From Aeromicrobium sp. 9AM (lineage in GTDB: Bacteria; Actinomycetota; Actinomycetes; Propionibacteriales; Nocardioidaceae): a stretch of 64,000 nucleotides of DNA. The notes beneath the pieces are model-generated. The model did no database searches and was not told the origin of the DNA. It saw nothing but the letters and a program-made list of their open reading frames with translations. The stretch covers positions 620,001 to 684,000 of the forward strand of contig NZ_LR733303.1 in the NCBI RefSeq assembly GCF_902506105.1, written 5' to 3'. This document shows, piece after piece, positions 1 through 7,273 of this stretch. How positions within the stretch are numbered: the stretch's first letter is position 1; each line of letters opens with the position of its first letter. A program made the translations under genes and the position numbers.

Positions 1-163
1 AGCCGGACGGACCCATGATGGCGGTGAACTTCGCGGTCTCGATCGTCAGGTCGACGCCGGCGAGCGCGTGCACCCGGGCCTCTCCGTTGCCGTACGTCTT
101 GGTGAGTCCGGCCGCTCGGGCGGCGATCGCGGGGATCGTGGTGGGTGGGTCGAGGACCGTCAT
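1..163 (-). CDS. ABC transporter ATP-binding protein, N-terminal part only
   Basis: The minus strand from an ATG at 163 reads about 54 residues into the window edge. It has the usual opening of a MacB/LolD-type ATPase: 'AAGLTKTYGNGEARVHALAGVDLTI', shown here as the pieces LTKTYGNGEARVHALAGVDL and the start of the Walker A segment, IMGPSG, where the window ends. Such ATPases energise two-part export or antimicrobial-resistance permeases. The histidine kinase and response regulator immediately upstream in the same direction are the usual regulators of such ABC modules, so a drug/peptide-sensing export locus is inferred. Signature motif, Walker B and the permease lie outside the window. Confidence 0.85.
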   Translation of the reverse strand, partial: MTVLDPPTTIPAIAARAAGLTKTYGNGEARVHALAGVDLTIETAKFTAIMGPSG

Positions 164-277
164 GCCTGCTCCTGTGGTGAGTCATCTGGTGTCGTCACCA
201 CGCTAGGAATCGGCGGCGCCGGATTCGTCAGTCCAGGGGCGCGGCCTGCGAGCCGCGCGTCATACCGGAGTCGTACG

Positions 278-940
278 TCAGCGGTCGCCGGGACTGACGA
301 GCCCAGACTCGTAGCCGAGGACGACGAGCTGCACACGGTCGCGGGAGCCGGTCTTGGCCAAGATGCGACCGACGTGCGTCTTGACCGTTGCCTCGGCGAG
401 GAACAGGCCGCTCGCGATCTCGGTGTTCGACTGCCCTTGGGCGATCAGCTCGAGCACCTCCCGCTCGCGAGCCGTGAGGTCGGCCAGCCTCCGGTCGTCC
501 CGGGGGTCGGGTGCCTCGTCGGCGTCGAGGAACCGCTCGAGCATGCGCCGGGTCACGCTCGGCGCGACGACCGCGTCCCCTCCGTGTACGTCACGGATCG
601 CGCTGAGCAGCATCTCCGGCTGGGCGTCCTTGAGCAGGAATGCCGAGGCGCCGGCGCGCAGCGCGTTGTAGACGTACTCGTCGAGGTCGAACGTCGTCAG
701 CACCACGACCCGCGGGCGTTCCGATCTCGCGGCGAGGACCCGGGTCGCCTCGACGCCGTCCATGCGCGGCATGCGGACGTCCATCAACACGATGTCGGCC
801 GAGGTGACGGCAAGCCGCTCGGTGGCCTCTGCCCCGTCCCCGGCCTCGCCGACGACCTCCATGTCGTCCTGCGACTCGATCAGCATCCGGAACCCGGCAC
901 GTACGAGCTGCTGGTCGTCGACCAGGAAGACCCGGATCAT
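278..940 (-). CDS. NarL/LuxR-type response regulator
   Basis: This 220-residue protein has a receiver domain (about 1-120) followed by a LuxR-type helix-turn-helix (about 155-215, 'LTAREREVLELIAQGQSNTEIA'). The start MIRVFLVDDQ carries the acidic pair, the phospho-acceptor is D54 in VLMDVRMPRMDG, and the K of 'FLLKDAQPE' is present, so it should be a functional phosphorylation-controlled DNA-binding regulator. Its ATG overlaps the end of the upstream kinase gene by 4 bp, which indicates translational coupling and a cognate pair. The downstream ABC ATPase gene is the likely target, by analogy with other DesK-type systems; no operator was identified. Confidence 0.95.
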   Translation of the reverse strand: MIRVFLVDDQQLVRAGFRMLIESQDDMEVVGEAGDGAEATERLAVTSADIVLMDVRMPRMDGVEATRVLAARSERPRVVVLTTFDLDEYVYNALRAGASAFLLKDAQPEMLLSAIRDVHGGDAVVAPSVTRRMLERFLDADEAPDPRDDRRLADLTAREREVLELIAQGQSNTEIASGLFLAEATVKTHVGRILAKTGSRDRVQLVVLGYESGLVSPGDR

Positions 941-2094
941 GCCGGGTCCATGGGGATGACAGCGTGCACCCGGAAGCCGCCACCCGGGCGAGGGCCCGCC
1001 TCGACCTCGCCGGCATGCACGGCGATGCGCTCGCGGATGCCGAGCATCCCGTGACCCTGGCCGTCGTCGGTCGCCGTGCCGCCGCGGCCGTCGTCGTCGA
1101 CCTGGATGCGTACGGAGTCGGTCGTGATCCGCAGGTCCACGGCTGCTGTGACGTCGGGCCCGGCGTGCTTGAGGGTGTTGGTGAGCGCCTCCTGGACGAT
1201 GCGATAGACCGTCAACCCGGTGGCTGCGTCGAGCCGGTCGAGATCGCCCAGCACGGTGAGCTCGACGGCCAGGCCGCTGCCGCGCAGCTGCTCGACCAGC
1301 TCGGAAATGTCGGCCCCCCGCGGAAGGGGAGTCATCGGTTGGTGACCAAAGTCGTCGTCGCGGAGCAATCCAAGCAACCCTCGCATCTCGGCCAACGAGG
1401 AACGACCTGTCTCCGAGATCGTTCGCAGCGTCTCGATCGCGACCTCGGGCCGCTTCTGGGCGGCATACAGGGCCCCGTCGGCCTGGATGACCATGACCGA
1501 CAGGCTGTGAGCCACGACATCGTGCATCTCGCGCGCGATGCGGGCGCGCTCCGCCGCCGTGGCGATCTGCGCCTGCTGCGCGGCGTCGCGCTCCAGCTGC
1601 TCGGCGCGTTCCTCGAGCCCGGCGACGTACGCGCGACGGGTGCGGGCGAGGTAGCCCAGCATCCAGGCCGCCACCACGAGGGCTGACAGCGGCACGAAGT
1701 AGGAGATGGCCTCGCCGACGTCGCTCATCGACTGCGCCCACCGCACGCCGGCGACGGCAGCGCCCAGGAACCCCGTGCCGAGCGACGCCGACACGGCCCA
1801 CATCGGACCGTACGCGGCGACGGCGTGCAACGAGACCAGCAAGGCGATGTCGCCGTAGTGAGGAGTGTCGAACACCACGGCCTGGGCCAGCAGCAACAGG
1901 CAGATCACGGTGAACGTGGCCACCGGCGCGCGGCGCCGCATGGCCAGGGGGAGGATCAGCGCGATGTCGAGAAGGCTCTGCGCCGTACCGGTGAAGACGT
2001 ACACCAGCAGGGGGATGAGCAACAGCACCCCGGTGAGGCCGACGTCCTGCCAGAGCGTGTCGATGCGACGCCACAGGTCGGGTCGCTCGCGCAT
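937..2094 (-). CDS. DesK/NarX-type sensor histidine kinase
   Basis: The 385-residue protein starts with several hydrophobic segments between about residues 20 and 150 (membrane sensor region), then a short coiled coil, a HisKA_3 dimerisation helix with the phospho-acceptor H191 in 'ARIAREMHDVVAHSLSVM', and a C-terminal HATPase domain with the glycine-rich ATP lid 'DDGRGG...GHGMLGIRERI'. It should autophosphorylate and pass phosphate to the regulator encoded by the overlapping downstream gene. The ligand cannot be told from sequence; a small membrane sensor with short loops is typical of cell-envelope stress sensing. The ATG lies 7 bp after a TAGGCT -10 box, so the mRNA is probably leaderless. 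Confidence 0.94.
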   Translation of the reverse strand: MRERPDLWRRIDTLWQDVGLTGVLLLIPLLVYVFTGTAQSLLDIALILPLAMRRRAPVATFTVICLLLLAQAVVFDTPHYGDIALLVSLHAVAAYGPMWAVSASLGTGFLGAAVAGVRWAQSMSDVGEAISYFVPLSALVVAAWMLGYLARTRRAYVAGLEERAEQLERDAAQQAQIATAAERARIAREMHDVVAHSLSVMVIQADGALYAAQKRPEVAIETLRTISETGRSSLAEMRGLLGLLRDDDFGHQPMTPLPRGADISELVEQLRGSGLAVELTVLGDLDRLDAATGLTVYRIVQEALTNTLKHAGPDVTAAVDLRITTDSVRIQVDDDGRGGTATDDGQGHGMLGIRERIAVHAGEVEAGPRPGGGFRVHAVIPMDPA

Positions 2095-2101
2095 GTGCCT
2101 C

Positions 2102-2107
2102 AGCCTA
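2102..2107 (-). promoter_or_regulatory. -10 box of the sensor kinase operon (leaderless)
   Basis: On the minus strand TAGGCT is followed by 7 bp and then the ATG at 2094, the spacing expected when transcription starts at the start codon. No Shine-Dalgarno sequence is present. Confidence 0.6.
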
Positions 2108-2206
2108 GTGAGGCGAGCGGTGTCACACGTCCGACCACGGGATGACTTTGGCCAGCCACACCTTCGTGGTGACGTCCCGCGAAAGGCCCTAGGCTCGGGC
2201 CACCGC

Positions 2207-2371
2207 TCAAGCAGCGATCTTGTGCTTGGTCTTGCTCTTCTTCTTGACCTTGACGAGCTTGCGCTTCTTGACGGTGAAGCCTTCGGGCAGCGTGCCCTTC
2301 TTCATCATGAGGATGGGACACCGCTTGCATGCAGGCTTGCTGCTGCAGCACTTCTTCTTGGGTGTCGGCAC
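2207..2371 (-). CDS. Small Cys- and Lys-rich basic protein
   Basis: This 54-residue GTG-started gene encodes an N-terminal cysteine cluster, KKKCCSSKPACKRCP (four Cys between residues 8 and 18), followed by a strongly basic tail (KKRKLVKVKKKSKTKHK). The CC-x5-C-x2-C spacing could bind a metal or an iron-sulfur cluster and the tail could bind nucleic acid; both are inferences. I recall similar small proteins in many actinobacteria without a known function. It is divergent from ferritin and its TATCGT -10 box sits 6 bp before the GTG (leaderless). The upstream region contains an IdeR-like iron box, so iron-linked expression is plausible. Confidence 0.75.
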   Translation of the reverse strand: MPTPKKKCCSSKPACKRCPILMMKKGTLPEGFTVKKRKLVKVKKKSKTKHKIAA

Positions 2372-2377
2372 AGGTCT

Positions 2378-2383
2378 ACGATA
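2378..2383 (-). promoter_or_regulatory. -10 box of the Cys/Lys-rich miniprotein gene
   Basis: Minus-strand TATCGT lies 6 bp before the GTG at 2371. Its -35 region would fall in the iron box at 2390-2408. Confidence 0.55.
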
Positions 2384-2389
2384 TCAGCG

Positions 2390-2408
2390 TGAGGTGAGGC
2401 TCGCCTAA
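2390..2408. promoter_or_regulatory. IdeR/DtxR-type iron box
   Basis: TGAGGTGAGGCTCGCCTAA matches the 19-bp IdeR/DtxR consensus TTAGGTTAGGCTAACCTAA at 15 of 19 positions. It lies 25 bp before the ferritin ATG and in the -35 area of the divergent miniprotein promoter. In mycobacteria IdeR-Fe(II) activates ferritin storage genes and represses uptake genes; the direction of control here cannot be read from sequence. Confidence 0.7.
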
Positions 2409-2433
2409 GGCGAGAGAATGGGAGCATGGTCAC

Positions 2434-2958
2434 ATGGCAGCACCAGCATTCGTCGCGAAGCTCAACGAGCAGCTCGGCTACGAGTTCGGCGCGCATCAGC
2501 AGTACGTCGCCATCGCGGCCTACTACGACGCGCTGACGATGCCCCAGATGGCGACGCTGTTCTACCAGCAGGCGCTCGAGGAGCGCGACCACGCGATGAT
2601 GATGGTGCAGTACCTCCTCGACGCCGACGAGACGCCGATCATTCCTGCGCTCGAGGCTCCCAAGGTCGACTTCACCGACGTCGTGGAGCCGGTCACCGCG
2701 GCGCTCGCGCAGGAGAAGCGCGTCACCGAGCAGATCAACGAGCTGACCCGCATCGCGCGCGACAACAACGACTTCGCGTCCGACCAGTTCATGCAGTGGT
2801 TCATCAAGGAGCAGGTCGAAGAGGTCTCCAAGATGAGCGACCTGCTCGCCGTGGTCACGCGCTCCAAGGACGACTACGAGCGCATCGAGGACTGGGTCGC
2901 CCGCGAGGAGAAGAGTGCCGGCGGCGACCCGACGGCTCCGCCCATCGCCGGTGCCTAG
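2434..2958 (+). CDS. ftn: Non-haem ferritin
   Basis: This 174-residue four-helix-bundle ferritin should assemble into a 24-mer that oxidises Fe(II) and stores ferric mineral in the cytoplasm. Ferroxidase ligands fall at exactly the positions of E. coli FtnA: E17, E50, H53 (in ALEERDH), E94, Q127 and E130. There is no haem-ligand Met signature that would call a bacterioferritin. The start follows a purine-rich stretch (gggagcatggtcac). An IdeR-like box at 2390-2408 argues for iron-dependent regulation. The reading frame ends inside the start of the next gene, an SSI-like lipoprotein, with a 44-bp overlap. Confidence 0.96.
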   Translation: MAAPAFVAKLNEQLGYEFGAHQQYVAIAAYYDALTMPQMATLFYQQALEERDHAMMMVQYLLDADETPIIPALEAPKVDFTDVVEPVTAALAQEKRVTEQINELTRIARDNNDFASDQFMQWFIKEQVEEVSKMSDLLAVVTRSKDDYERIEDWVAREEKSAGGDPTAPPIAGA

Positions 2959-3364
2959 AGCCCTTCTCGTCTGCTGCGTCGTCCTCGTGGCGACGCTCGC
3001 GGGGTGCGGCAAGGATGCCGACAGCGGCGCAGCGCCGTCCGACAAGACGGCGCTGACCATCACGCTCGTCTCCGACGAGGGCGTGGATCCTGAGACCTAC
3101 ACGCTGACGTGCGACCCTCCCGGCGGCGACCACCCGCAGCCTGCGGAGGCCTGCAAGGCGCTCGACGCGGCCGGCGCCGGCGTGTTCAAGCCGGTCGCCA
3201 AGGACCAGCAGTGCACCTTGGTCTATGGCGGCCCGCAGACCGCGACGGTCAAGGGCACCTACAAGGGCGAAGCCGTGGACGCGGCGTTCAAGCGTACGGA
3301 TGGCTGCGAGACCGACCGTTGGGAGAAGCTCGGCACGACGTTCTTCAACCTGCCCCTGCAATGA
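2915..3364 (+). CDS. Lipoprotein with a subtilisin-inhibitor-like (SSI) domain
   Basis: The GTG at 2915 is preceded by GAGGAG and gives 149 residues; a second possible start is GTG 2951. An N-terminal signal with Arg residues and a lipobox (LAGC, Cys 30) predicts a membrane-anchored exported lipoprotein. The rest resembles Streptomyces subtilisin inhibitors: 'LTCDPPGGDHPQPAEACKAL', a second Cys in 'DQQCTLVYGG', 'ATVKGTYKGEAVDAAFKR' and a last Cys in 'TDGCE', the conserved cysteines of the family. SSI proteins block subtilisin-like serine proteases; here the role would be at the cell surface. Assignment rests on motif recall. Translational coupling with ferritin is probably incidental. Confidence 0.8.
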   Translation: MPAATRRLRPSPVPRALLVCCVVLVATLAGCGKDADSGAAPSDKTALTITLVSDEGVDPETYTLTCDPPGGDHPQPAEACKALDAAGAGVFKPVAKDQQCTLVYGGPQTATVKGTYKGEAVDAAFKRTDGCETDRWEKLGTTFFNLPLQ

Positions 3365-3379
3365 GCAGGGCTGCCGTGG

Positions 3380-4057
3380 CTAGAACAGTCGCAAGGACGG
3401 GTCGTCGATGCCGCGGAGCTCGTCGTAGTTGACGACGACGCACTCGATGCCGCGATCCGTGGCGAGCGTACGCGCCTGGGGCTTGATCTCCTGGGCCGCG
3501 AAGATCCCGCGCACGGGGCGCAGCGCAGGGTCGCGGTTCATCAGCTCGAGGTAGCGCGTCAGCTGCTCGACGCCGTCGATGTCGCCGCGCCGCTTGATCT
3601 CGACCGCGACGGAGCTGTTGGCGGCGTCCTTGCAGAGCAGGTCGACCGGGCCGATCGCGGTCATGTACTCCCGGCGTACGAGGCTCATGCCCGGCCCGAG
3701 CGCCGTCGTGTGCTCGGCGAGGAGCTCCTGCAGGTGCTTCTCGACGCCGTCCTTCTGGAGTCCGGGGTCGATCCCGAGCTCGTGCGCCGAGTCGTGGAGG
3801 ACCTCCTCGATGCGGATGCGCAGCGTGTCGTCGGTCTTGCCGGCGGTGACGGTCCACTCCGTGACGCCGTCGTCGGCGAGTCCCTCACGCAGGGTGCAGG
3901 GCGGACTCATCCAGTTGAGCGGTTTGTAGGAGCCACCGTCGGAGTGGATCAGGACCGATCCGTCGTTCTTGACCATGATCAGCCGGGTGGCAAGCGGAAG
4001 GTGCGCTGCGAGCCGGCCGGCATAGTCGACCTGGCACCGCGCGATGACAATCCTCAA
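3380..4057 (-). CDS. nucS: Mismatch-specific endonuclease NucS (EndoMS)
   Basis: NucS performs the MutS/MutL-independent mismatch repair of actinobacteria by cutting both strands at mismatches. The 225-residue product has the N-terminal DNA-binding beta region ('[20 protein letters not shown]') and a RecB-like nuclease core with D139 (GPVDLLCKD), E153 and K155 (VAVEIKRRG) and the trailing Q/Y motif ([10 protein letters not shown]). A C-terminal 'LRLF' tail resembles the clamp-interaction tail of the family. The start is a TTG at 4057 overlapping the stop of the upstream lipoprotein (TTGA); the alternative upstream starts lie inside that gene in another frame. Length equals the usual family size. 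Confidence 0.93.
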   Translation of the reverse strand: MRIVIARCQVDYAGRLAAHLPLATRLIMVKNDGSVLIHSDGGSYKPLNWMSPPCTLREGLADDGVTEWTVTAGKTDDTLRIRIEEVLHDSAHELGIDPGLQKDGVEKHLQELLAEHTTALGPGMSLVRREYMTAIGPVDLLCKDAANSSVAVEIKRRGDIDGVEQLTRYLELMNRDPALRPVRGIFAAQEIKPQARTLATDRGIECVVVNYDELRGIDDPSLRLF

Positions 4058-4449
4058 GAGACCCTCGTCAGGGTGCCGAGCTTGAACACCAAGGCGTCGT
4101 CCTCGACCGTGCCGACATCGGTGTTGCCGTCGTCCCCGACCAGCGAGACCTTGGTGCCGTCCAGCTCGTAGGTGCCGACGCGGAAGTCGGTCACGCCCTC
4201 GAAGTCCTCGACGTACGTGCCGTCCTTGTGGAAGTGGACGACCCACTTCGCCTTGACGTCGTGCCAGTCGCCCACGAGCGCGGATGCGGCGTCGTCGGTC
4301 GGGTCGGGCGCCGGCGTCGTCGGGCTGTCGGTCGTGGTCGACTCGGTGGCAGTCGGCTTGTCGGCCGGCTCATCGCTCTTGCCACACGCGCCAAGCACTA
4401 GCAGAGCAAGGCCCACGATGGCTGTAACCATCGTCATACGTCGATTCAT
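4054..4449 (-). CDS. Small lipoprotein, lipocalin-like
   Basis: This 131-residue protein has a signal peptide and lipobox (LGAC, Cys 22), a Thr/Pro/Asp-rich linker (about 24-55) and a globular domain starting '[25 protein letters not shown]' in which short alternating strands ('[16 protein letters not shown]') resemble small lipocalin-like folds that begin with a G-x-W motif. It is probably anchored on the outer face of the membrane; ligand unknown. RBS GGGAG precedes the ATG. The stop overlaps the TTG start of nucS by 4 bp, so the two are co-translated although they are unlikely to share a function. Confidence 0.8.
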   Translation of the reverse strand: MNRRMTMVTAIVGLALLVLGACGKSDEPADKPTATESTTTDSPTTPAPDPTDDAASALVGDWHDVKAKWVVHFHKDGTYVEDFEGVTDFRVGTYELDGTKVSLVGDDGNTDVGTVEDDALVFKLGTLTRVS

Positions 4450-4519
4450 CGTTCTCCCATGGAGCCAACAGCAGGGTCAGGTTAGTCTGACACGACCCGC
4501 TTATTACTCAGGAGTAGCC

Positions 4520-5713
4520 ATGCAGGAAATCGTCGAAAGACTGGCAGCGAGCGATCGCACCGCTGACCTCGCCCGCACCTTGCTGCTGCCCTACCTCAAC
4601 CACGCCGCCACGATGTACGAGAGCGGATACGCGACCCACGACGACATCGATGCCGCGATGCGCTTCGGCTGCGGCTACCCGATCGGCCCGCTGGCGCTGA
4701 TCGACGCGCTCGGGCCGCAGACCGTCGCGACCGGGCTCGAGAAGCTGTATGCCGAGACCGGCGACGAGCTGCACCAGCCGGTCAGCATCCTGACCCAGAT
4801 GGCCGCCGACGGCACGACGTTCGCCCAGGCGGTCGGCGAGGACGAGGTCGACGAGCCCCAGCTGCGCCACGAGATCGAGACGGTCGGCGTCGTGGGCACC
4901 GGCACGATGGCGTCCGGCATCGTCGAGGTCTTCGCCAAGGCCGGCTACGACGTCGTCTACGTCGGCCGCAGCGCCGACAAGCTCGACGGGGTCCAGGCGC
5001 GCATCACCAAGAGCCTGGACAAGGCGATCTCGCGCGGCAAGCTCGACGAGGACGGCAAGTCGGCCGTGCTCGCCCGGCTCAGCGGCTCGACCGAGCGCGA
5101 GGCCCTCGCCGGCGCCGACATCATCGTCGAGGCGATCGCCGAGGACCTCGAGATCAAGCTCCAGCTGTTCCGCGACCTCGATCGCATCGCCAAGCCCGGC
5201 GCGATCCTGGCGACCACGACCTCGTCGCTGTCGATCACCTCGTGCGCTGCCGCGACGTCACGGCCGCAGGACGTCATCGGCATGCACTTCTTCAACCCCG
5301 CGCCGGTCATGAAGCTCGTCGAGGTCGTGACCGCGGACGAGACCACGCCGGAGGTGGCCGAGACCGTACGCGCGCTGTGCCTGTCGACCGGCAAGCACCC
5401 GGTGTCCTGCGGCGACCGAGCCGGTTTCATCGTCAATGCCCTGCTGTTCCCGTACCTCAATGACGCGGTCAAGCTGCACGAGGCCGACGGTGGTTCGCTG
5501 ACCGAGATCGACGACGCCATGAAGGCGACCAAGCTGCCGATGGGACCGTTCGAGCTCCTCGACGTGGTCGGCAACGACGTGTCGCTCGCGATCCAGGAGA
5601 CGCTGGTCAGCACGTTCGGCCACGCGGGCTGGTTGCCGGCGCCGACCCTGCAGTCACTGGTCGCCGAGGGCAAGCTCGGCCGCAAGACCGGAGCGGGCTT
5701 CCACACGTACTGA
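4520..5713 (+). CDS. 3-hydroxyacyl-CoA dehydrogenase with an extra N-terminal C-domain
   Basis: The 397-residue enzyme should oxidise (S)-3-hydroxyacyl-CoA (or reduce acetoacetyl-CoA) with NAD(P). Residues about 122-305 form the Rossmann domain (GVVGTGTMASG at 124-133, 'TTTSSLSIT', catalytic H256 in GMHFFNPAPVMKLVEVV) and residues 306-397 the helical C-domain (N306 in AGFIVNALLFPYLNDAV, 'KLPMGPFELLDVVG'). Unusually, residues 1-100 look like a second copy of that C-domain ('LLLPYLNHAATMYESGYATHDDIDAAMRFGCGYPIGPLALIDALG') placed before the Rossmann fold. RBS CAGGAG precedes ATG 4520. It may supply 3-hydroxybutyryl-CoA chemistry to the nearby Ccr pathway; this is inference. Confidence 0.93.
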   Translation: MQEIVERLAASDRTADLARTLLLPYLNHAATMYESGYATHDDIDAAMRFGCGYPIGPLALIDALGPQTVATGLEKLYAETGDELHQPVSILTQMAADGTTFAQAVGEDEVDEPQLRHEIETVGVVGTGTMASGIVEVFAKAGYDVVYVGRSADKLDGVQARITKSLDKAISRGKLDEDGKSAVLARLSGSTEREALAGADIIVEAIAEDLEIKLQLFRDLDRIAKPGAILATTTSSLSITSCAAATSRPQDVIGMHFFNPAPVMKLVEVVTADETTPEVAETVRALCLSTGKHPVSCGDRAGFIVNALLFPYLNDAVKLHEADGGSLTEIDDAMKATKLPMGPFELLDVVGNDVSLAIQETLVSTFGHAGWLPAPTLQSLVAEGKLGRKTGAGFHTY

Positions 5714-5824
5714 CGGGCCAAAAGTTACGCGTTTCAGGCGAGAGTTCTTTTTCCTGCGACGCCGGTAACTCCGGGTTGCTGACCTCGTTGCTCTGTCCAG
5801 AGGGGTATGTGGACAGGAGCAACG

Positions 5825-6169
5825 ATGAACGGCACGTCGCTCGTGATCGTGGCTGCACGCACCGTACGCGTCGCGGCCATGATCGGTGTGGCTGGTCTGC
5901 TGGTCGGCTACATCGCGGTCGCCTCGTTCGCGAGCCGCTATGGCGCGTCGACCCCGATGGCGCTCGACAGCAAGAGCGATCAGACCGCGTTGTCGACGGC
6001 GGTTGCCAAGCAGGAGTCGGCCGGGCTCACCTGCAGCGAGAAGCCGATGCTGACCGACGTCGTGCTGTTCCAGCGTGACGGCGAGGCCAGCGTCACGATC
6101 TTGACGTTCGACCAGGCGCTCGAGGCGTCGAGCGCCCGTGAAGGCTGGATCAGGCGCTACTGCGCCTAG
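5825..6169 (+). CDS. Single-pass membrane protein of unknown function
   Basis: The 114-residue product has one strong membrane segment near the N terminus (about 18-36, 'MIGVAGLLVGYIAVASFAS') and an outward-facing tail with two cysteines (GLTCSEKP and a C-terminal RRYCA) that could form a disulfide. No family was recognised. ATG 5825 follows an AGGAGC ribosome site; an upstream GTG at 5807 is possible. It stands alone between the dehydrogenase gene and a leaderless zinc-ribbon gene. Confidence 0.65.
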   Translation: MNGTSLVIVAARTVRVAAMIGVAGLLVGYIAVASFASRYGASTPMALDSKSDQTALSTAVAKQESAGLTCSEKPMLTDVVLFQRDGEASVTILTFDQALEASSAREGWIRRYCA

Positions 6170-6179
6170 TCCACCTCCG

Positions 6180-6185
6180 TAGACT
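6180..6185 (+). promoter_or_regulatory. -10 box of the zinc-ribbon gene (leaderless)
   Basis: TAGACT followed by 6 bp and the ATG at 6192. Confidence 0.6.
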
Positions 6186-6191
6186 TGAGAC

Positions 6192-6461
6192 ATGTCCCGT
6201 CGCCGCGTCGCCCCTCGCGCGCACCCGCCGCTGCGGACCCCGACGGAGCAGGTCGAGGACAAGGCTGACGGCTCCTGGTACGTCCGGCAGCTGCGCGGGT
6301 CGGGTGCCGCCAAGGACTACCGTTGCCCGGGCTGCGCGCAGCTGATCCGCCCAGCCACCCCGCACATCGTCGCGTGGCCGGTGCAGAAGGCCCTGCTGAG
6401 CGAGGCAGCGATCGACGAACGCCGCCACTGGCACACGGCCTGCTGGGCCAGGAAGCACTGA
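6192..6461 (+). CDS. Small zinc-ribbon-like actinobacterial protein
   Basis: This 89-residue protein is basic at the N terminus (MSRRRVAPRAH) and contains CPGC (residues about 45-48) followed by H and 'HWHTACW', a CxxC...HxxxC arrangement that probably binds zinc. Similar short proteins are common in actinobacteria next to alpha/beta-hydrolase genes and are often labelled ATP/GTP-binding without evidence. Function unknown. The following hydrolase gene begins 13 bp downstream, so they are probably co-transcribed. Confidence 0.75.
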   Translation: MSRRRVAPRAHPPLRTPTEQVEDKADGSWYVRQLRGSGAAKDYRCPGCAQLIRPATPHIVAWPVQKALLSEAAIDERRHWHTACWARKH

Positions 6462-6474
6462 GGACAGGACCTAG

Positions 6475-7257
6475 ATGAGCGAGAAGATCCGTGGCAACTC
6501 CGTGCTGCCTGCGCGACGTGAGCAGATCACGCTGGAGACGGCCGACGGCTTGAGCCTCGTGGGTGAGCTGGCCCTGCCGCCCGAAGGCGATCCCGTCGCG
6601 ACGATGATCTGCCTGCACCCGCTGCCGACGCACGGCGGGATGATGGACAGCCACCTGTTCCGCAAGGCGTCCTACCGGTTGCCTGCCCTCGCCGGCATCG
6701 CCGTCCTACGCTTCAACACCCGCGGCACCTCGAGCGTGCAGGGCACGAGCGGGGGAGAGTTCGACAACGCCGTCGCCGAGCGCTTCGACGTCGCGGCCGC
6801 GGTCGAGTACGCCGAGTTCGCCGACCTGCCGCACGTCTGGCTCGTTGGCTGGTCGTTCGGCACGGACCTGACCTTGATGTACGGACTCGAGCCCGTCGTC
6901 GAGGGCATCGTGCTGCTCTCGCCACCGCTGCGCTACTCGACCCCTGAGCACCTCAAGGCCTGGGCCGACTCCGGCAAGCCCGTGACGGCACTCATCCCCG
7001 AGCACGACGACTACCTGCAGCCGCCAGAGGCGCGCGAGCGCTTCGCCGCGATCCCGCACGCCGAGCTCATCGCCGTCGAGGGCGCCAAGCACCTGTGGGT
7101 CGGCGACTCCGAGCGCGTGCTCGACGAGATCACCCGCAAGCTGGCTCCGGCCGTCCCGGTGCCGTTGCCGGACACCTGGGACGGCCCGATGGAGCGCGCC
7201 GACTCATCGGCCTACCGCGACCGCACGGTCGCAGCGTTCAAGGATGTTCCTCGCTAG
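6475..7257 (+). CDS. Alpha/beta hydrolase (dienelactone-hydrolase/acyl-esterase-like)
   Basis: The 260-residue soluble protein has the alpha/beta hydrolase features: 'ICLHPLPTHGG' as oxyanion region, nucleophile S127 in GWSFGT, an acidic residue around D178 (LIPEHDDYL) and H206 (GAKHLWVG). It belongs with the short CocE/DLH-like hydrolases without a lid domain. Substrate unknown. It is probably co-transcribed with the zinc-ribbon gene and ends 16 bp from the convergent coiled-coil gene. Confidence 0.85.
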   Translation: MSEKIRGNSVLPARREQITLETADGLSLVGELALPPEGDPVATMICLHPLPTHGGMMDSHLFRKASYRLPALAGIAVLRFNTRGTSSVQGTSGGEFDNAVAERFDVAAAVEYAEFADLPHVWLVGWSFGTDLTLMYGLEPVVEGIVLLSPPLRYSTPEHLKAWADSGKPVTALIPEHDDYLQPPEARERFAAIPHAELIAVEGAKHLWVGDSERVLDEITRKLAPAVPVPLPDTWDGPMERADSSAYRDRTVAAFKDVPR

Positions 7258-7273
7258 CCGGGTTCCGCGCTAG

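Noticed and set aside
278..2074. One 598-codon minus-strand frame spanning kinase and regulator
   Set aside because: Only its last 220 codons (the response regulator) are real; the kinase is read in another frame with a 4-bp overlap, so there is no hybrid protein.
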